From Halomonas urumqiensis (lineage in GTDB: Bacteria > Pseudomonadota > Gammaproteobacteria > Pseudomonadales > Halomonadaceae), in assembly GCF_003028575.1 (NCBI RefSeq), contig NZ_PYUD01000002.1, positions 1 through 64,000 on the forward strand: 64,000 nt of DNA, in the 5' to 3' direction. Positions 63,122 to 64,000 of this stretch are shown piece by piece (positions within the stretch are counted from its first letter, which is position 1; each line of letters starts with the position of its first letter). A model generated the notes under the pieces. The model saw nothing but the letters and a program-made list of their open reading frames with translations. It was not told the DNA's origin and did not search any database. Both the position numbers and the translations under genes were made by a program.

Positions 63122-64000
63122 CCACCAGGATGAAGCGGCCTGATTTTGACATCCACGCCTGTCCGTCACCGGCCTATGTGGTGGACGACGCGCTGCTACA
63201 CCGCAACCTGGAGCTGCTCGGGCAGGTCCAGGCACGCAGTGGCGCGCGTGTCCTGCTGGCACTGAAGGGCTTTGCCATGTGGGACACCTTCCCACTGGTC
63301 AGCCAGTACCTGGTGGGCACCACCGCCAGCGGCCAGGACGAGGCGCGCCTGGGCGCGGAAACCTTCGGTGGCGAGGTGCACTGCTACTCGCCGGCCTTCA
63401 CCGAGCAGGAGCTGGCGGTGGTACTGCGCTACGCGGACCACCTTAGCTTCAACTCGCCGGGCCAGTGGCGACACTTTCGTGGCCAGGTCGCGGCAGCGCC
63501 AAGGAGAGTCTCCTGCGGCCTGCGGGTCAACCCGGAGCACTCCACCGGGGCGGTGCCGCTGTATGACCCCTGCGCGCCGGGCTCGCGGCTCGGCACTCGG
63601 GCGCGCGACCTCTCCCCCGAGGTGCTGGAAGGCCTCGAGGGGCTGCACTTCCATACCCTGTGCGAGCAGAACAGCGACGACCTGGAATCGACCCTGGCGG
63701 CCTTCGAGGAGCGCTTCGGTCATTACCTCGCCGGCCTGAAGTGGGTCAATTTCGGCGGTGGCCACCATATCACCCGCGCCGACTATGACGTGGAGCGACT
63801 GGTACGGGTGGTCCGCGGCTTCCGGGAGCGCCACCCGCACCTGACGGTGTACCTGGAGCCCGGCGAAGCCATCGCGCTGAACACCGGCTACCTGGTCTGC
63901 ACGGTGCTCGATATCGTCGACAATGATGGCCCCATCGCCATCCTCGACACCTCGGCCACCGCGCACATGCCGGATGTGCTGGAGATGCCCTACCGCCCCG
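63118..64000 (+). CDS. nspC: Carboxynorspermidine decarboxylase (3' partial)
   Basis: PLP-dependent fold III decarboxylase giving norspermidine or spermidine. The window shows 294 codons and the gene runs off the right edge. PLP lysine is Lys50 in LLALKGFAMW; also NSPGQW, GLRVNPEHSTG, GLHFHTLCEQNSDDLE, FGGGHHITRADYD and LEPGEAI. Either ATG 63118 (overlapping the upstream stop) or ATG 63130 could start it; I prefer the coupled one. Confidence 0.93.
   Translation, partial: MTTRMKRPDFDIHACPSPAYVVDDALLHRNLELLGQVQARSGARVLLALKGFAMWDTFPLVSQYLVGTTASGQDEARLGAETFGGEVHCYSPAFTEQELAVVLRYADHLSFNSPGQWRHFRGQVAAAPRRVSCGLRVNPEHSTGAVPLYDPCAPGSRLGTRARDLSPEVLEGLEGLHFHTLCEQNSDDLESTLAAFEERFGHYLAGLKWVNFGGGHHITRADYDVERLVRVVRGFRERHPHLTVYLEPGEAIALNTGYLVCTVLDIVDNDGPIAILDTSATAHMPDVLEMPYRP

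Overview
The window looks like chromosomal core DNA from a moderately halophilic gammaproteobacterium, most likely Halomonas or a close relative in the Halomonadaceae. The evidence is the high G+C, the Pseudomonas-like gene order, the tmRNA tag ANDDNYAQGALAA and the Oceanospirillales-type proteins. No phage, IS element or CRISPR array was found. Almost every gene is intact.

Layout. (1) 1-475: promoter and boxA leader of an rRNA operon reading leftward out of the window. (2) 0.5-5.2 kb: tyrS, anmK and the twitching ATPases pilT-pilU. (3) 5.2-9.9 kb: a rightward yggS-proC-yggT-metX-metW-DUF4426 cluster, as in pseudomonads. (4) 9.9-23.2 kb: sfsA, an aminotransferase, dksA, gluQ, a small membrane protein, the CbrA/CbrB two-component system, an apparent CrcZ-type small RNA, then pcnB-folK-panB-panC-panD. 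(5) 23.4-24.6 kb: a thiolase. (6) 24.8-41.6 kb, leftward: the classic translation/RNA block in the order greA, (yhbY opposite), rlmE, ftsH, folP, glmM, tpiA, secG, tRNA-Leu, initiator tRNA-Met, rimP, nusA, infB, rbfA, truB, rpsO, pnp. (7) 41.6-47.3 kb: carB, carA and dapB. (8) 47.3-50.2 kb: a small accessory insert (orphan higA, EamA exporter, DUF2218, HNH endonuclease) splitting the usual dnaJ-dapB neighbourhood. (9) 50.2-59.1 kb: dnaJ-dnaK-grpE, recN, fur, bamE, rnfH, ratA, smpB and tmRNA. (10) 59.2-64 kb: a patatin-like hydrolase with a GntP-family permease, and the start of a carboxy(nor)spermidine pathway.

Main discovery. The roughly 900-bp gap between cbrB and pcnB encodes no protein. 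It has a near-consensus sigma-54 promoter preceded by an inverted pair TGTTACCG/CGGTAACA, then about 500 nt with at least five AAC/AAT-repeat (A-R-N, Hfq/Crc-binding) motifs, ending in a strong intrinsic terminator. This is the architecture and genomic position of Pseudomonas CrcZ, the RNA that titrates Hfq/Crc and relieves carbon catabolite repression. It suggests that the CbrAB-CrcZ circuit operates outside Pseudomonadaceae.

Other signals of note: a terminator inside a 41-codon open frame immediately before carA (a possible pyrBI-style attenuator); an orphan HigA antitoxin with only the last codons of HigB left next to a promoter/operator; a 13-bp tandem repeat array with a LexA-like box before recN; and a dispersed heptad-repeat element flanking terminators in two convergent spacers. 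Paired sigma-32 promoters precede grpE and dnaK.
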